64,000 nt of DNA, taken from NCBI RefSeq assembly GCF_901709675.1, contig NC_051091.1, forward strand, positions 4,438,967 through 4,502,966, written 5' to 3'. Below the pieces are notes generated by a model. That model did no database searches and was not told where the DNA came from. It worked only from the letters and a program-made list of their open reading frames with translations. Of this stretch, positions 12,955-26,300 are shown piece by piece. The position numbers and the translations under genes were made by a program. The DNA comes from Syngnathus acus (lineage: Eukaryota; Chordata; Actinopteri; Syngnathiformes; Syngnathidae). Within the stretch, counting starts at the first letter, position 1. Every line of letters begins with the position of its first letter.

Positions 12955-13075
12955 TAAAAAAAAAAAAAAGCAATTACAGGGAGAACAAATATTAATGGGA
13001 GTTAAGAAGTGACGAACAAACCCAATTATGGCATTAGCCAGGCAATTTAGAGGAGCTCCGCAGGAAGACGGAATC
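12955..13075. promoter_or_regulatory. Candidate conserved non-coding stretch in intron 4
   Basis: Within about 120 bp there are several homeodomain-type cores (CAATTAC, TATTAATGG, CCAATTATGG, GGCATTAGCC), with no open frame and no repeat signature. This is only a sequence-composition hint; conservation cannot be judged here. Confidence 0.2.
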
Positions 13076-13974
13076 CTGTTGAAATGTACCAGTGGTCTCT
13101 CTGCATTAACAATGGCATTAATTCCCCTGAATCACAGCGTGGGTAACGAATGAAGAATATATATCTATTGAGTTCCTTTGTAAAGAGCGGCAGAGACATT
13201 TCATGTCTAATGAGATGGAAATGAAGGATGCAGAGGCCCACAGTCTTATCTTACTTACAAAACTGGCTGTAAAGTCTCAGGTTGTATTGTACTATTCAAG
13301 CCATGGAAACACAAAACGGGAACAAAAGTAAACAACTAGGTTTTCGGGTCTTTCGTTCTCCCGCGTGCTTCCATTAGGAGGCAGCAGGCCTCGAGAGCTC
13401 GGCCAATCAGCAGCAACCTGAAGCCCAGTTGAAAGCACTTCTGGCATGCCCAAGGTGCGCTGGGTCCAACCTATCAGTTGAAGGCCCGGCTTGAAAGGAG
13501 GGCCATGTGTGGATCGGGGAGTGACTGGAGCTGCCAATGAGAGTCCAGAGGGGAGCCGCAGAGGTTCAGAGAGAGCCGCCAGTGGGGTCAGAGTGGTTGA
13601 CAGTTATTTAGTGAGAGGCTGAGCTTCGCGCTTGGCCACAGCAGCACACGGCCTTTGTACTACTGGGCCGGCCGGCTCTAATGGGACTGTCACCTTCTAA
13701 TTGTTCAAGAGGGAATAGTGTGAATGACACACACAATCCCTTGCGGAGACATCCACCAAAGAGCATACAAATGGTCTATTTTGACATCTTTGTTCTTGCT
13801 TCAATTCAGAAAACACATTGCGTATTTCAATTCTACAGACCTAAAAGCTTATTGATCATAGCTAGCGCATGTTTTTGAAATTCATTATTGAATGACTGGA
13901 TTGTTTTATGAAAATTGGAGACATAATGCAAACATGCACTCCTATCTCTTGAGGGGGAACAGGATGTGGGCCAC

Positions 13975-14035
13975 AAATAGGCAACCAGCGTGCCAGATAC
14001 GGCCCGTGGACCGCCTATTGAGTACCACAGGGCTA
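13975..14035. repeat. Possible hAT-like fragment
   Basis: GCCAGATACGGCCCGTGG resembles the GC-rich terminal block of the hAT copies at 3096 and 6679, and the stretch ends in TACCACAGGG. No second end or target duplication is visible. It is too short for a firm call. Confidence 0.3.
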
Positions 14036-16646
14036 GACAAAATTGATCTGGTCAATTAACAGTTGACCCAGAATAGCAGATTCTTATTGAAATATCTGCA
14101 GAGGTCCTTTTACTAACAAATGCCATATTGTGTTTGTCGATGCTAATTGATCATTTGGGAGTATTCGGGCAATTCTGTCACTACAAACAAAACAAATTAA
14201 AGGAGCCAATAGAGCTGAGCTTCCTCAGACTCAGCACTTGTGTATATTTGAGTTTCACATCCTACCATGTCTTAAAAGACCTTTATTTTGAAAGGCGTTA
14301 GTCGATGATTCTACGGAGAATTGCTCATTATTGCATACAAAAGCAATGAAAATGTGTTTATTTGCGGTTTAATATGATGTGCTGTTTCTTTCCACAAAAC
14401 TTGTTAGCAATTGTTTATGTAAGAACTGAGTCTGTATTTCAAGACAAAGAGAAGCCTCGCAGGTCCTCTCAACTGACAGCTTCATTTAGACCGACAAGAA
14501 CAAAAAAACTGTTTTCGCTCAAGTCCCCATTACCATAGCAACCATTACTTTGCACCTTTTCCAAACACAGCAATTCTGTGAATCTAGTGCCTCCCATTAT
14601 ACATTTATCTGAGCGTATATTCAAGGAACAAATGCCCCTATTTCTTGCACTATTTTACACCTAAGTAACAGGTGAATTATTTAAATTCATTGTGGAGAAA
14701 ATGGATGAGGCAGCGTGTCCTCATCATGAAAAAGAGGAGCAAAATCAGAGCAACTATTCCTGGAAACCTTGTTAGTCTGGATGAGTCAGCATGAATGGCA
14801 CAGATTCTAGGACGACCGAGTCGGGAGGAAATGGAAATTGGGCCTCGTCCTGATTCCAACCTTGAAAGAAAATGTCAACAAACTCTCATCCTGAACATGA
14901 AAACTGAAGTGACACTGAATGTCAGTCACAAATGGAGAGCGACACTGCACTTTTGACTCGGGGATGGATGCCATGATTTATATGTTTCAATGTATGACAA
15001 AAAAAACTAAAACAATTTGAGGCTAAATTGTTGAAGCAAGAGACAATTTAAGAAATTTTACAAAAATGATTCATAACACCTCAAATGGCCTGACATGTAC
15101 ACGTTAGTTAATAAATCCATTAAAAATGGGCAAAATGGATGTTTTAATGAAGAAATTGTTTCCCTAACACAAGCAATGTGGCAAATAACAAATAAAAATG
15201 TTTAAGGATGCTCTTAGCAATATCAGAGACAGAGCCCATGAAATGCCCGCTGTGCTTTCCTGTGGATGTTGAGTTGCAGAGAGAGTTGAAGATTGAGCTT
15301 ACACAGAGATTTAATTTGTTACTGGGAGCTACAGCACTGGGGATTCAATTCAAAGTGTAATGTTTCTCCCATGTTGCCTCTCCCCATTAAAATCATCCAT
15401 CTCGCTGTCTCGCCATAGATCATCTATACCAATTATCCTGTGCACGATTCTAGGAGTTTGAGTCTCTCCCAGATGACATCAAGAGAAGAGTAGCTACACC
15501 CTGGTTAGATCACAGTCAATCATAGGGACAATTACATGCACTCAGCTTTGCTATTAAAAATATTGTGGAACCCTCCTGACCCCTCAAAAAAGATCTTTCG
15601 GCTAAAAAAAACTCTCAGCTGACAGAAAAATCAAATTCTATCGAGCTAAATTTTTATTCCATATTCGTCCAGTTGCTCCTCCAGTCAGGAGTAAAACTAG
15701 AATCCCAAAAAGGAAGCAAGTGGGGATTAATTCAACATTAACATTTTGGTCCTCAAGATGAAAAAGGGAATTAAGGAGTTCCCTTTTCCCTGTGAGGGCA
15801 GCACATTCTGGTTCCACTCCATCTTGTTGTGTGTGTTTTGTTTGAGTGAGTGTTGTTGAGCTTTAGTGGAAAATCTGCCCTCGTGCCAACACACTTGGGA
15901 AAGGCGATTTCTGTAATGCGCCGATGTAAGCCTTGCTGCACAAATGGGCGTAAGGGACTTTGTGTGGATATATACGTGTGTGTATGTGTTCGAAATGCCG
16001 GCAGAAAAGCCGCATGTCTGTGTGGGTGACAGATAAGAGGCGGCCAGTAAGGCGAGTTTACAGCGGCAGCAGTATGCCTTCCGTGGAAACCTTTCTTATT
16101 TGAACATTGTCAACGGCTGGCGACAATCACAACCAGGTTACAAACAAAAGTCATCTCTCATCAAAATTGCGCCTCTCCAAAATATAAACAATCACATTCA
16201 CACTGCTGGACTGGTTTGATAAAATGCTGTGTGCAAAATAACAGTCAATAAGGTCAAAAAAAACCTTGAAAAAAAGAATCGAGTAAATTTTGGGCTTCCT
16301 GGGTGTTCTGATAACTAAAAGAATTTCTGTCAATGCTCTGAAATGTAAAAACAACTCCCTTGACTTAAGGTGCAGTGGGATCAAGCTTTTGAGGAGAACA
16401 TTGATCTATTCCTCGGAGACTAAGCATGTCTTACCTTTTTGTACGTCGTCTGTTCTTGTCTCATTATCTGGAAACGGGAATAGCATTCAATATTTTCTGG
16501 CAAAAAAAATCTGAGCGCAACGATTTCATCGTCTTGACATCGCACGGAATTACATTCGGTCTGGTGTAATATTGGTTTAGATTTGTGTCCTGGAAGTTAT
16601 TTCTAATTGAATTTGAACCTCGGCTGTAAGATGCTATAACACTCAC

Positions 16647-16829
16647 CCTGACAAGCATATGAGGAAAGGGTCCTCGGGAATTCTCAGGTACGTTAATGGG
16701 CGGGATGACCCAATCTCTCTTCTGTCGCCTGAGTCCATTCCCGTAGGAGCTTCTCTGATGTTTTCGGGTAAATTTGATGACTTTGGGTTGGGAATCCAAG
16801 GCTCTTGATAGCATTTCTTCAATACTAAC
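16647..16829 (-). CDS. cdh4: cdh4 exon 4: furin site and start of EC1
   Basis: This exon encodes 61 residues. The first 38 finish the prodomain and end in the proprotein convertase site RRQKR. Cleavage there releases the mature N-terminus [15 protein letters not shown]. Trp2 of this sequence is the strand-swap residue that docks into the partner cadherin in type I classical cadherins, and Glu11 is a calcium ligand of the EC1/EC2 linker; both are present. The sequence [12 protein letters not shown] fits CDH4 better than CDH2, which has INLPENSRG. The acceptor is TTTCTCTCCAG just before 16829. The donor is AGG then GTGAGT at 16646, a strong site. The exon is 183 bp, phase 0 at both ends, and joins directly to exon 5 as LVR-IRSD, the family's usual sequence. 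The stretch before the furin site ([12 protein letters not shown]) is poorly conserved, as expected for this part. Confidence 0.96.
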
Positions 16830-19800
16830 CTGGAGAGAAAAAAACAAACATAAGCCGTAAGACAGGAGACATTTTTTTTTATTTAAATGGGTGTGATTTT
16901 GTTTTTCAAGAAAATCTCGGGAATGATTTTCAATTGTTTACTCAGACGAGAAAAAATGTAAAATAGTAAGTATCAAGCAACCGACAGTACTTATTTACAA
17001 GGGGAACAAGGCATTTTTCAAAACGAGTCTGCCATATTTTTATGAGGCTCCTGGCAATGGCCTCAAAGCAGGCTCTTTGTGCTTTTTCTGTATTCCTTTG
17101 CACCTAAAGATTTCTCAGACAGACAACATTATCCGCCCATGTCTTTGTCACTGCGAAACCCAGTAAACAATATGACATTTTCCTGTCAGAGTATCATCAG
17201 ATAAAATGGATATTGAACTCTGGTGTCTGTCAGCATTTTCTCCATCCTCTGATTGATTCAGATCTACTCGAATGGGATTCATTATGTGAAGCTTGGAGGA
17301 CGACTGTCAGATGTGATTGAAAGTTCATTTACAAGGCGGACTTTAGGAAAAAAAACGAACAATGCTGCGAACTGGCTGGCTTGTTTCAACCCAGTAAAAA
17401 ATTTAGCGGCAATGTCGCCATAGCTAGCTAACGCTGACCATACCAAAACTGCTAGCAAAAGAGCATCGAGTGTGTGTCTGATAATATGCATCTCTGGTAA
17501 AATGAGTAAAACCTATTGAGCAGAGACACTTCCCATCCCCGCCCCTCTCTATTTTGCAAAAGATTGTGTTCTCATCTGTTGAAATGAGGTTTAGAAAGAT
17601 GGGAACATGTTTTTTTTAATTGTCATCTTTGGTGTTTCTCCTTGTAAAAGGGTTGCATTGCTGTAATCCACCTAATCCTATTGAAGGTCTTTCAGAACAC
17701 ACGCGCATGCACACCTAATCTGGCAGAGAGGTTGTAACCTGACGCACAGGAGAAATCCTTCAGATAATCCCAAAAGGACGCAGCCAACACAGCACACGTC
17801 GCACACACACATGCTAACACTTCCAGTCAATGTTCATGTTTTGCTCAGGTGCTCTATTTGGCGTCTCCTATCCACAGAAAAATGATCCGGATTGACTTTG
17901 TCACCCTCTGTTTTGAACCAACTAGGGACTATTCTTCCAACACAAACATACTCAAAACCCATTGGTCGACATTAAACGAGAATGGAACGTACAGAAAATA
18001 ATCCACAATTTTATAAATGTTCCATTCATTTTGCTGATTCTCATCTCAAAAAGAATAAAGGTAAACATAATCACAAATTGATGGTCATCCTCCCTCAGAA
18101 TGTTCTGGCAAGTCATGGCTCCATAAATCACAGCAAGTCATCCAGGTCCTGTAATAGCAAAGCAGCACCAAATCTGGAAGTAATCCAGCTCGGATGTGGT
18201 CAGTGAAAATGAACTGAAAAATGTGATTAGCTCCAGTTCATTAATGACTTTCCCACTGCATGTGGATGCGAGGCAGGTCTCAGACTGTTCATTCCCCCAG
18301 TGAGATTTCATCAAGTGCGATGGACCTCCGGGCTTGCTCGGACAAAATGCTTGCATGTTGTTTCAGAACGGACAGCGACTGAGTCTCCAGTCAAGTGCAT
18401 GCATGCATAATTACGTCGGCAAGTGTTTATGTCCACTCGTACACAACATATTGCTATGCATACACATTTGAGTGTGTGCGTGCTTGTGCGCACACGCCAC
18501 AGAGCCAGTTAGTGTGACCCTTGTGTACGAAGGGGGTTTGAAAAAGCCAGAGGCGAACGGGGCCAGCTGGCAGCTCTCTGCTCCCGGGTATGTGCGCATT
18601 GTGCGGGACATTCTACAGGCCTGAAGCCCCCCCAAGCTGTGGAGCTGACATCTGGAAGTTTTCACTCTGACAAACAAGGAGGACAATGAGCTCATTGCCC
18701 ACTCTGCGAACATGCAAGATTTCACCTAGTTCTTTTCATATTCATGCATTTTAGTCTTTAGCATTGTAGGTCCCCTTGGTGAAGATGAAGAGATCACAGT
18801 ATTCAGTGAGAACATCTTCAAATGATGTGCGTATAAAAGTAACTAGTGAATAAAAGGAATGTTAAATTCTGTAGTTGTATTTTAAAAATGACACAGAATT
18901 GAGCTTTCTGGCCTCAATGTCATACATTAAAATACATGGATGAGAAGCGCAACTATTTAGCATTGCAGACTGTGACCTATGAACCAAAGGTTCCAATGCA
19001 TCTCCCACCTGCCAGCTCCATTTGTAATCTAACTTGAACAGGTGAGGCTATCTTGAACCGAGTGTGGTAAAAATGCAAATCAAATAAGCACTAAAACCTG
19101 TTCCGGGAACCAGTGGATTTCATATGCACTGGTGCATAACTAATAGGCCCTAAGCTAGTGGAGAAAGCGAGCCACCGTGCCATGAAATCAGTGCGGGTTG
19201 GAGAGCACTCAATGAGAGGCCATACCTGTGTGCCGTGTGATAGCGTTGGTGTATAAACACAGCAGAAAGGCTCAAAGGCCAAAAAATGCTGCATTAACCA
19301 CGAGAAAATGAACATTGCAGGTGAGCTATCTTCTTTGAATAAAACAGGTGAGCAAGTGTTATTAAAAGAAAATGAATGCGCTCTCAAGATAGCAACACAA
19401 GAAGGTTCTGACGGGAGATAAATCTAGCATGTAATTGGCATCATGTCTCGCTGCACTTAACAAAATGAACTCGCTAGCCTGTCAGCTTTTAGCCGTTCTT
19501 TGAGCTGCTATCCTGTGATGTTTCCATGTAGTAGCAAAAATAGCAATGTCTAAAAAACAATTCAGATTTTTAGAGCAAATAAAAACTGAGGAAATTCTGT
19601 AGTTTATTTTACCTGCAAGCACAATGTGGTTTCCAATAACAACATAAAAAGTTTGTTAGCCTTGGAAAACAAACACTACATCCACATCCAACATCTTTGC
19701 TAGTCAAAACTCACTCATCAATTAATGCAGGGGTGTCAAATTCATTTTTTTCGCGGGCCGCATTGTAGTCATAGCTTCTTTCGGAGGGCCATTACGACTG

Positions 19801-20136
19801 TCAACCCAAATAAATGTATGAGCACCTCATATTATATACAGTAAAAGCTACAAAACAAACTGACAAATAACTCGTTTTCAAATCAGACTAGTAAAAACTG
19901 GTCAAAATTAAAAAAAAAAGATATTAAAAGTGAAGAGAATTTGCAATTCTAGTAATGACACACGAATTTGATGCACAATTTGTCTTCGCGGGCCACATAA
20001 AATGACGTGGCGGGCCGTATCTGGCCCCCGGGCCTTGAGTTTGACACCGGTGAATTAATGTGTTCTTTAAATTATGGCGTATGGTTAGCACATGTAGTTT
20101 CTTGTCTGTAAAGCAAGCAAACAAGTCTCAAGGTAC
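16830..20136 (-). other. cdh4: cdh4 intron 3
   Basis: This 3.3-kb intron runs from the weak exon 3 donor GTACCT to the exon 4 acceptor CTCTCCAG. It includes hAT-type copy C (19728-20052) close to the donor. The remainder holds no recognisable feature. Confidence 0.9.
19720..20060 (-). mobile_element. Short non-autonomous hAT-type element, copy C
   Basis: The element covers 19728-20052 (325 bp), with a perfect 8-bp target duplication AATTAATG at 19720-19727 and 20053-20060. The terminal inverted repeats are CAGGGGTGTCAAA and TTTGACACCGGTG. It lies in the opposite orientation to copies A and B. It closely resembles copy D at 48155 over its whole length, with few substitutions and small indels, so C and D look younger than A and B. 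It ends about 85 bp from the donor of exon 3. Confidence 0.93.
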
Positions 20137-20363
20137 CTTGGTCAGGGGTAACGGGTGCGGATGTCCAGCGGGTGCTAGCTTAACAGTGGTCTCCCAGATG
20201 TGCGGGTCAAACAGCTCTCGAGCAGTCACCATGAATTGCACGGGTTCCGAGAGGTTGGCAAACGCCTGCTCGACATACACGGCCCCGTCGGGCCTCACGC
20301 TGAAGTTGGGGTCGCTGCTAACAAAGCCCACCTCTCTGCTGTGTTGGCAGTCTTCAAACTTCA
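20137..20363 (-). CDS. cdh4: cdh4 exon 3: cadherin prodomain
   Basis: This exon encodes 76 residues, the first codon being completed by one base from the missing exon 2. They form most of the cadherin prodomain, the N-terminal part that blocks adhesion until it is cut off in the secretory pathway. The reading starts VKFEDC, matching the VKFSSC of human CDH4, and continues with DPNFSV, RPDGAVYV and VQFMVTA, the usual prodomain beta-strand pattern. Two N-glycosylation sequons (NFS, NLS) are visible. The acceptor is a pyrimidine-rich tract ending CCTGCAG at 20364. The donor is AAG then GTACCT at 20136, a weak match to the vertebrate consensus. The length is 227 bp, phase 1 in and phase 0 out. 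A hAT-type element ends about 85 bp downstream of the donor. Prodomains diverge quickly, so this exon is less decisive for CDH4 against CDH2 than the later ones. Confidence 0.9.
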
Positions 20364-23300
20364 CTGCAGGAAAAAAAAACACACAGAGGGAAAGAGGTTA
20401 CAGAATGAGAGAACATCAAAGTGAGTTTTACTTCATGAGGGTTTGGCAAATCCTTGACACATTTGAAGATTAACCTGCAGCCATCAAAACGTATCTTGAA
20501 ATATCTCATCCCTTTTGCTGTCACTTGTGATTCCTCACTTTGACATCTCTGGCAAAATGAACTGCTTATCTTTTTCTGAAGCAGATACACAGGGGAGCCT
20601 AATTCTCTTTTGTATCATTCTTCTTTCCCAAACTAGACAGATAGCAATGTCAAAACAGAATTTCTCTCAGCTTCTCCTGGGAAAGCATGAGGAGTAGCTC
20701 CAAAGGATATCAGGCTGACTGGGCTGAACGGAGCCGAGGCTCGGCTGCCAAGCACGTCCAGCAATGGTGTCATGTTTGTTGGCGGCACATGGGGAGGATG
20801 GTGTTTTTACTTTATATCGGCATTCCGCCGCACGTGGACGTTGTTAGGGATTCCCAGTGTTCGATTAAGAATGCAAAAGCGGTCTGGTTTAATCATTACA
20901 TTTTCTTCCCTGGGGCCTTCCACCTCTGTTGCATGTTCATTCACACCGAGTTCATCCAAGCATGTCTTTATGGACCGGGGTGCAGTCAAGCTGGAAAAGA
21001 ACGAAGCCTTCCCCAAACACTTCAAGCAAAGAAATGTCCAAAATGTCTAGGTAAAAATCAAGAAATCTTCTCGAAGACGAAGGGATGGAGCTGCAGCCCC
21101 CGATTGATTACATCACTCGCCATTCTGTCCGCATGAGTAAATGTTTGGTAAATATTGCAAACACACAGAAGAGACGATGGGTACTTTGGTGCTGATATCC
21201 ACGTGACAGCTGATATTAATACAGAACAAACTGACGGCATCAGGAAAACACAACAGTTTCATCCAAGTGCCAATTTTTATCAATGCTCAATGCATCATCA
21301 TCATCATCCCGCCATTCGCAGCATGGGACAACGCCACTCGTGCCGAGCATAAACAATGTCTCTTTTTCGGCACGTCTGCCTCGTTACGACACGCACAAAC
21401 AGCAAGTTGAAACGCGAACACTACGATCATATCTCAAACTCTGGCCGCTGATAAAAAGACAAATTGATTTCATAAATCACCCTGGCAATCGAGCTACTGT
21501 TATGAGCAATGGCAGAGTGATTTTTCAAAAATCCAGTCTGAAAAATTATACACAGCCAGTTTTTTTTTTTTTTTTTATCAAGCCATCTATTTAATTTATA
21601 GCTCAGCATCCCGTCAAAAGTAGCTTCCAAACAACAAGCTAATGAAGCAGAATCTTCTCCGCCGTTTCGGCTTAGCATCCAGCAAATGGCGCCGCTTGTG
21701 TTCGCCAGCTGAGTAATTGAAACGGAGGTAAACACGGCATCGACAATGTGTGCATCTGCCTTTGTTGGCATATTTGTATTAAAGCAAGACAGCCTATTGA
21801 ACAATGGCCGCATGGGAGCGAAAAGCTTTGTGCAAGATTATCACTTGGCTTTATGCCGCGCACAAAAGCCAAAGGTGATTTAACAACAGGTTGTGACGAG
21901 ATAACAAAGACCTGCTTCAAATTGGCCACAGATAAATTGTGATGGCAGGCATGCATTATGTAAATGGCTTCAATTTGCTTGAACTGAGCGGGCTAATTGT
22001 TGTCACTCCGATGGGTCTCTCGTGGTGCAGCTGGATCCGTGACATGTGCCACTTATACGTGTGTGTCCCTGTTCCTGCGTGGGTGCGTGGCTGTTCGTGT
22101 AGGAGTTAGTTCAGAGTTGAAGAAGTTGGAGCCAATGCAGAGCTTTTATTTTTTAGTTTTAATTCTTCACTAACACTGTCAAAGGCTCCAAGTTTGAAAT
22201 CACTGGTGTGCATTTGTTTTATGAAACATAAGCAGCACTGTAACTTTTTTTTTTCCCACTATAAAATAGTATCTGTGCATTAGGATGTTGCATATCATTA
22301 TGAGTAATTTTTGTAAACATGTTTGTGTTTTTCTTAGTGTCCTACCATCTACGACAATAGCTGACAGGCTGCTGAGGGTCTGGACACATGCAGCAGAAAA
22401 AAAATGGTGGCATTGAGCAAAAAAAAAAAAAAGTGGGAGGGGGCTTAAACTGAGGAGCTGCTACGCCGACCAAACAACTATAACTACATCAAGTCATGCT
22501 TTTGCACTTTGTCTCCATCTTCCTGCTTGCAGATCATCTGCAGTGACCTTTCACCATTGCCGTCTGTCTTCCTCTTGTGTTGCTTCCACTAAATTCCTCC
22601 AACTGCAGACTGAACTCACTAGCACTGGAAAAGATGACAATAACAAAACTGGTCGCAACAGAAATACCTCAAGCAGCCAAGCTCAAAGGATTTTTCCGCT
22701 CCTCTCAACTCTGAATTCTGATTAATATTGTAATCTAATCTCGCGTGGGTGGTTTTGACACTCGCTTAGATGAATATGGGTGTATTCTATGTCTGTAATA
22801 TGTAAGTGTAAGTATATATGCGAGTACATAAGTCAGCCACATACTTCTTGTTTTCAACTGCTTATTAGCCGCGGTACAATTACCAACACCTTTATGACAT
22901 TGACAGCTCACACGTCGTGTTTTTTGTGGCCAACATCGGCCCACGCACACACGAACCATCCGCTCCTTTGTTTTCCATCTATCACTTCCCTCCTTCTGCA
23001 GGTAGAACATTTGTAAATGAAGATGCTCTTGCCATCCAGAGTGAAGGCGTAGGTGCCTACAAGCCTGTCAGGCTACCAAGATCTTCATACCGCGTGAAAC
23101 CCGATGATGTGGCGTGGGCCTTGTGAGCAACACGCTTGGATTTGGATTTTCTTTTCTATAATATGAGAAGTGGTTTTCATCTCAGTATTTAGTTCAGTTG
23201 TGACTATACTTAGATAGAAATTTAAGCTAGGTCGCCGTGGTGGGAATGGAACTCCATCGGCCACTTTGAGTAGATTATTAGAGGATTTGGCCCTGCTGTT

Positions 23301-26300
23301 TATCTCTGCTTTAGCCGCCTCTCCTGTGTGCATTGATGAGGAGGCTTGAGGAATGAAAAAAGGGGCAGATAAAGAGGCAGAGTGGGAGAAAAGCAGAGCG
23401 GATGCAATTAAACGGCTGGCTCGCAGATTGAAGTTGCAGGCCTCGGTGACTGATACGGTTTCTCTCTTCTTGTCTCGTGCAGTAAACCATCATTTTTCCA
23501 CATGAGAGACGCCTCACACATAATAATGACAATAATAATAATTGTTCTTATTGGTCATATTGTTGGGTGCCATTTTTATAGGTTTTTATTGTAACAAAAT
23601 ATAACTGCAATTATTTGACTCGGCTATAAATACTGTATTGTTATCATTCACAACCAAAATATTCAATGCCTCAATGCCTTGTGAAGGTTAATGAGCACAC
23701 ACACTGCTCGAAATCTCTTTTTTGTGCCTATTTTTTGGCTGGGTGTCACATCAGCAGCTACCCACGTTAGGGACGTGAAATCTGGCTTCCGATCAATCGG
23801 AAATGTGCATCAAGGCGGCAGACAAAGCCTGAAAACGTCCTCAATTGATCCACTAGCCCCATGTCGGACGGTAATGAGAAACATTTCTCTGAAATACAAC
23901 CGGCTACACCAAACACCTTTTTTTTTTTTCTTCTTTTTGTTTGTTTGTTCTGACTGGATGGCACTTTTAGACGAACGCTGCCCTACAGGCTTAGCATTCC
24001 ATTTAGCACATGGCGAGAAGGAGCCATGCTTATCGCAGCAACATCTTTTTTAAAGAGGTGAAGTCGGGAAACAGCCTGAAGGCAATGACTGTCTACACAA
24101 TGCCTGTTATCTCCTTGTACAATGTAATGATTTTACACAGCTCGAGGTGAGGTGGTGGGACAACGTTTGGGCCAAACCAACTTTGGGCTGGTATCAAGGA
24201 ACAAAAGGGCCTTGTGGGTAATATCAGTGCCTCTCACTCAGGCATATAATTACTGTGATGAAAACTCATTATCCTCATGTAAGTACTTTTTTTTTCTCAG
24301 AGGTCTCACACCACACTAAAGAAAATGGTTTAATGTGAGGAGCAAAACTTTTTCGTTTTAGATAACGTTTTAACTTTATAATAGCTGACATGAGTGCCTT
24401 CCATTAGAATGAGAGAGATGTTTTGGGCGACTTGCACATTGTGGGTCACGTGTTGATGAGTGCAGAAGTATTTCATACTATGGAGGTCATCCTAAATGAG
24501 AAGTTGCCTTCAGAGACAAGGTCACTTTCTGGCACTTTCCTTACTATGTAGTAAAATCTGCTCTCGTCTACACCATCTTCCTCATCATCTTCTTCACTTC
24601 CGTGTTATTAGCATAACTGCGATTGAAATCTTCCCTGGTGGTTGTTTAGCTACCGTGTTCAACATCCCGCCTTGATACCCAACAATTGCTCTAATTAGCA
24701 TTACAAAAAACCACAGAGAGATGAGCAGAAATAGCTTATGCCTGGAATTGGGTGCTGAAGGATGAGGGATGAATTTAAGAGAGCTGTACCTAAATTATTG
24801 ACGTAACTCACTGAAGAATGTGTTTGCATTAACCGATTAGAGCAGCTTGAGCAATGAGGCAATGATGACATGTTGTCAGTCTAACCACAATATAAAACAT
24901 CCATCTTATCTTGTTTACCTCTCCGACACAGATCATGACTTCAAAAGCCAGTGATTAGACTGAAGATAGATCCCATTTGTTGTGCCCCCCCCCCCCCCCC
25001 CCCCCCATTTCCTGGCTAATCCAGTGTCTCCTCAAACCCCCCTGGGGAAAGTTATAGTCTCGGGGCTACCGAGATGAGGGACACAACTAATCTGTTCATC
25101 CTTGAGAAGAGATCAAGGCCGTTATAAGGTTCAGGTACACAGACTGATAGATGACCACCCCCCCAATGCTTTCAGTCATCATTCATCTTTGCCTTTCCAC
25201 TCTGTAGTTCACACAAGGAGAAACAGAAGCATTTCTACATAGCCAGTTAAGGATGCTAAAAAGTCTGACTTCAATTTTGAACAAATCCATTCCACCGAGT
25301 TTCAACTGAGATGTTGGTGCTAGCTTGTATGAACAGAAATGATCACATATAATCTCATTAATCACGGTCCTCTTTGAGATTAGTCACACTTCAGTGTGAA
25401 AACAACCTCGGCCTTCCAGAGCGGAATCCGCTCTTAAGCGACAAATCTCAATTCTTTTTAAAGGATATTTGCTTTGAGGTCACCACCCCAAAATAATCAC
25501 TTGACTACATTTGCATCCAACATTTCCATGCGCTTTGTAAAAACCTTTATGTGGCTCATGGTGCAACAATGTACTGCCTCAAGTGTGGCCAGAAATATTG
25601 ACGAAAATCTGTGATGAACAGGATTAAAGTCTCTCTGATGTTTTATGATTCCAATCAATGAGACTGATTGGAATTGTTGGATGAACGGTACACCAATGTC
25701 CAGCTCTTGGCCTTTTTCCATTTCGTATATTTCCTAGAGTTACCTTTTGACAGTTATCAGCGCCATCCATCTCTTGTGATCCTTCAAGCCGGCATGCAGC
25801 AATCCCATAAAAGGGCAGGGCTAAACCTCATTGTCTGCTATCGATGAAGGAGACACAATAGGGAGAGGGGCGAGCAGCTTTTTGCTCAACTATGAGCGGG
25901 AATGGGCGGCTGGTCTCCAATGGGCCATGCAGCTAAACCATTATTCTTATCACTACTGGATAACTCACCATGGACCAGGAAAAAAAAAAACTCTAGAAAG
26001 GTTAAATGAGTGTCTCCTATCATGTGTGTGTCTATGCACGCTTTGTATGTGTGTTTACCTCCTGCCTCCATCTTTCAAAGCAGACGTTTGCCCATTTCTC
26101 ATTAACTGATAATGTATCACTCATGACCTTGATATAAAAAAAAAAAGACCAGAAGTCATTAATTGATCAGGAAACATGGCCTTTCAGTTAAAAGGTGAGG
26201 ATCAATTACATGTTATCACACCAGCAATGAAGATATAAATTAATGGCTCGACTGAATGAATAAGGTCCAGCGTGATGATTTTTTTCTCACTTTGAAGCAC

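Larger units (their letters stand above)
8671..16646 (-). other. cdh4: cdh4 intron 4
   Basis: This 8-kb intron runs from the exon 4 donor GTGAGT to the exon 5 acceptor CCTCAG. Contents noted are an AAAC/AAAT tract (11691-11770), a stretch rich in ATTA motifs near 12960-13075, a GC-richer block near 13330-13680 without a credible exon, and a possible hAT remnant near 13975-14035. I see no further exon. Confidence 0.9.

Noticed and set aside
13292-13537. 81-codon minus-strand open frame in a GC-richer part of intron 4
   Set aside because: It is on the cdh4 strand but has no cadherin sequence. Exons 4 and 5 join in phase without it, and the Pro/Gly-rich composition follows base content.
1049-20363. 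Assignment of the cadherin exons to cdh2 (N-cadherin)
   Set aside because: cdh2 shares the exon structure and many residues, but [28 protein letters not shown] and [11 protein letters not shown] agree with CDH4 and not with recalled CDH2. A tree would settle it.
20687-21136. 149-codon plus-strand open frame just upstream of cdh4 exon 3
   Set aside because: No recognisable domain, no good start context and overlapping frames on both strands; chance is likelier.
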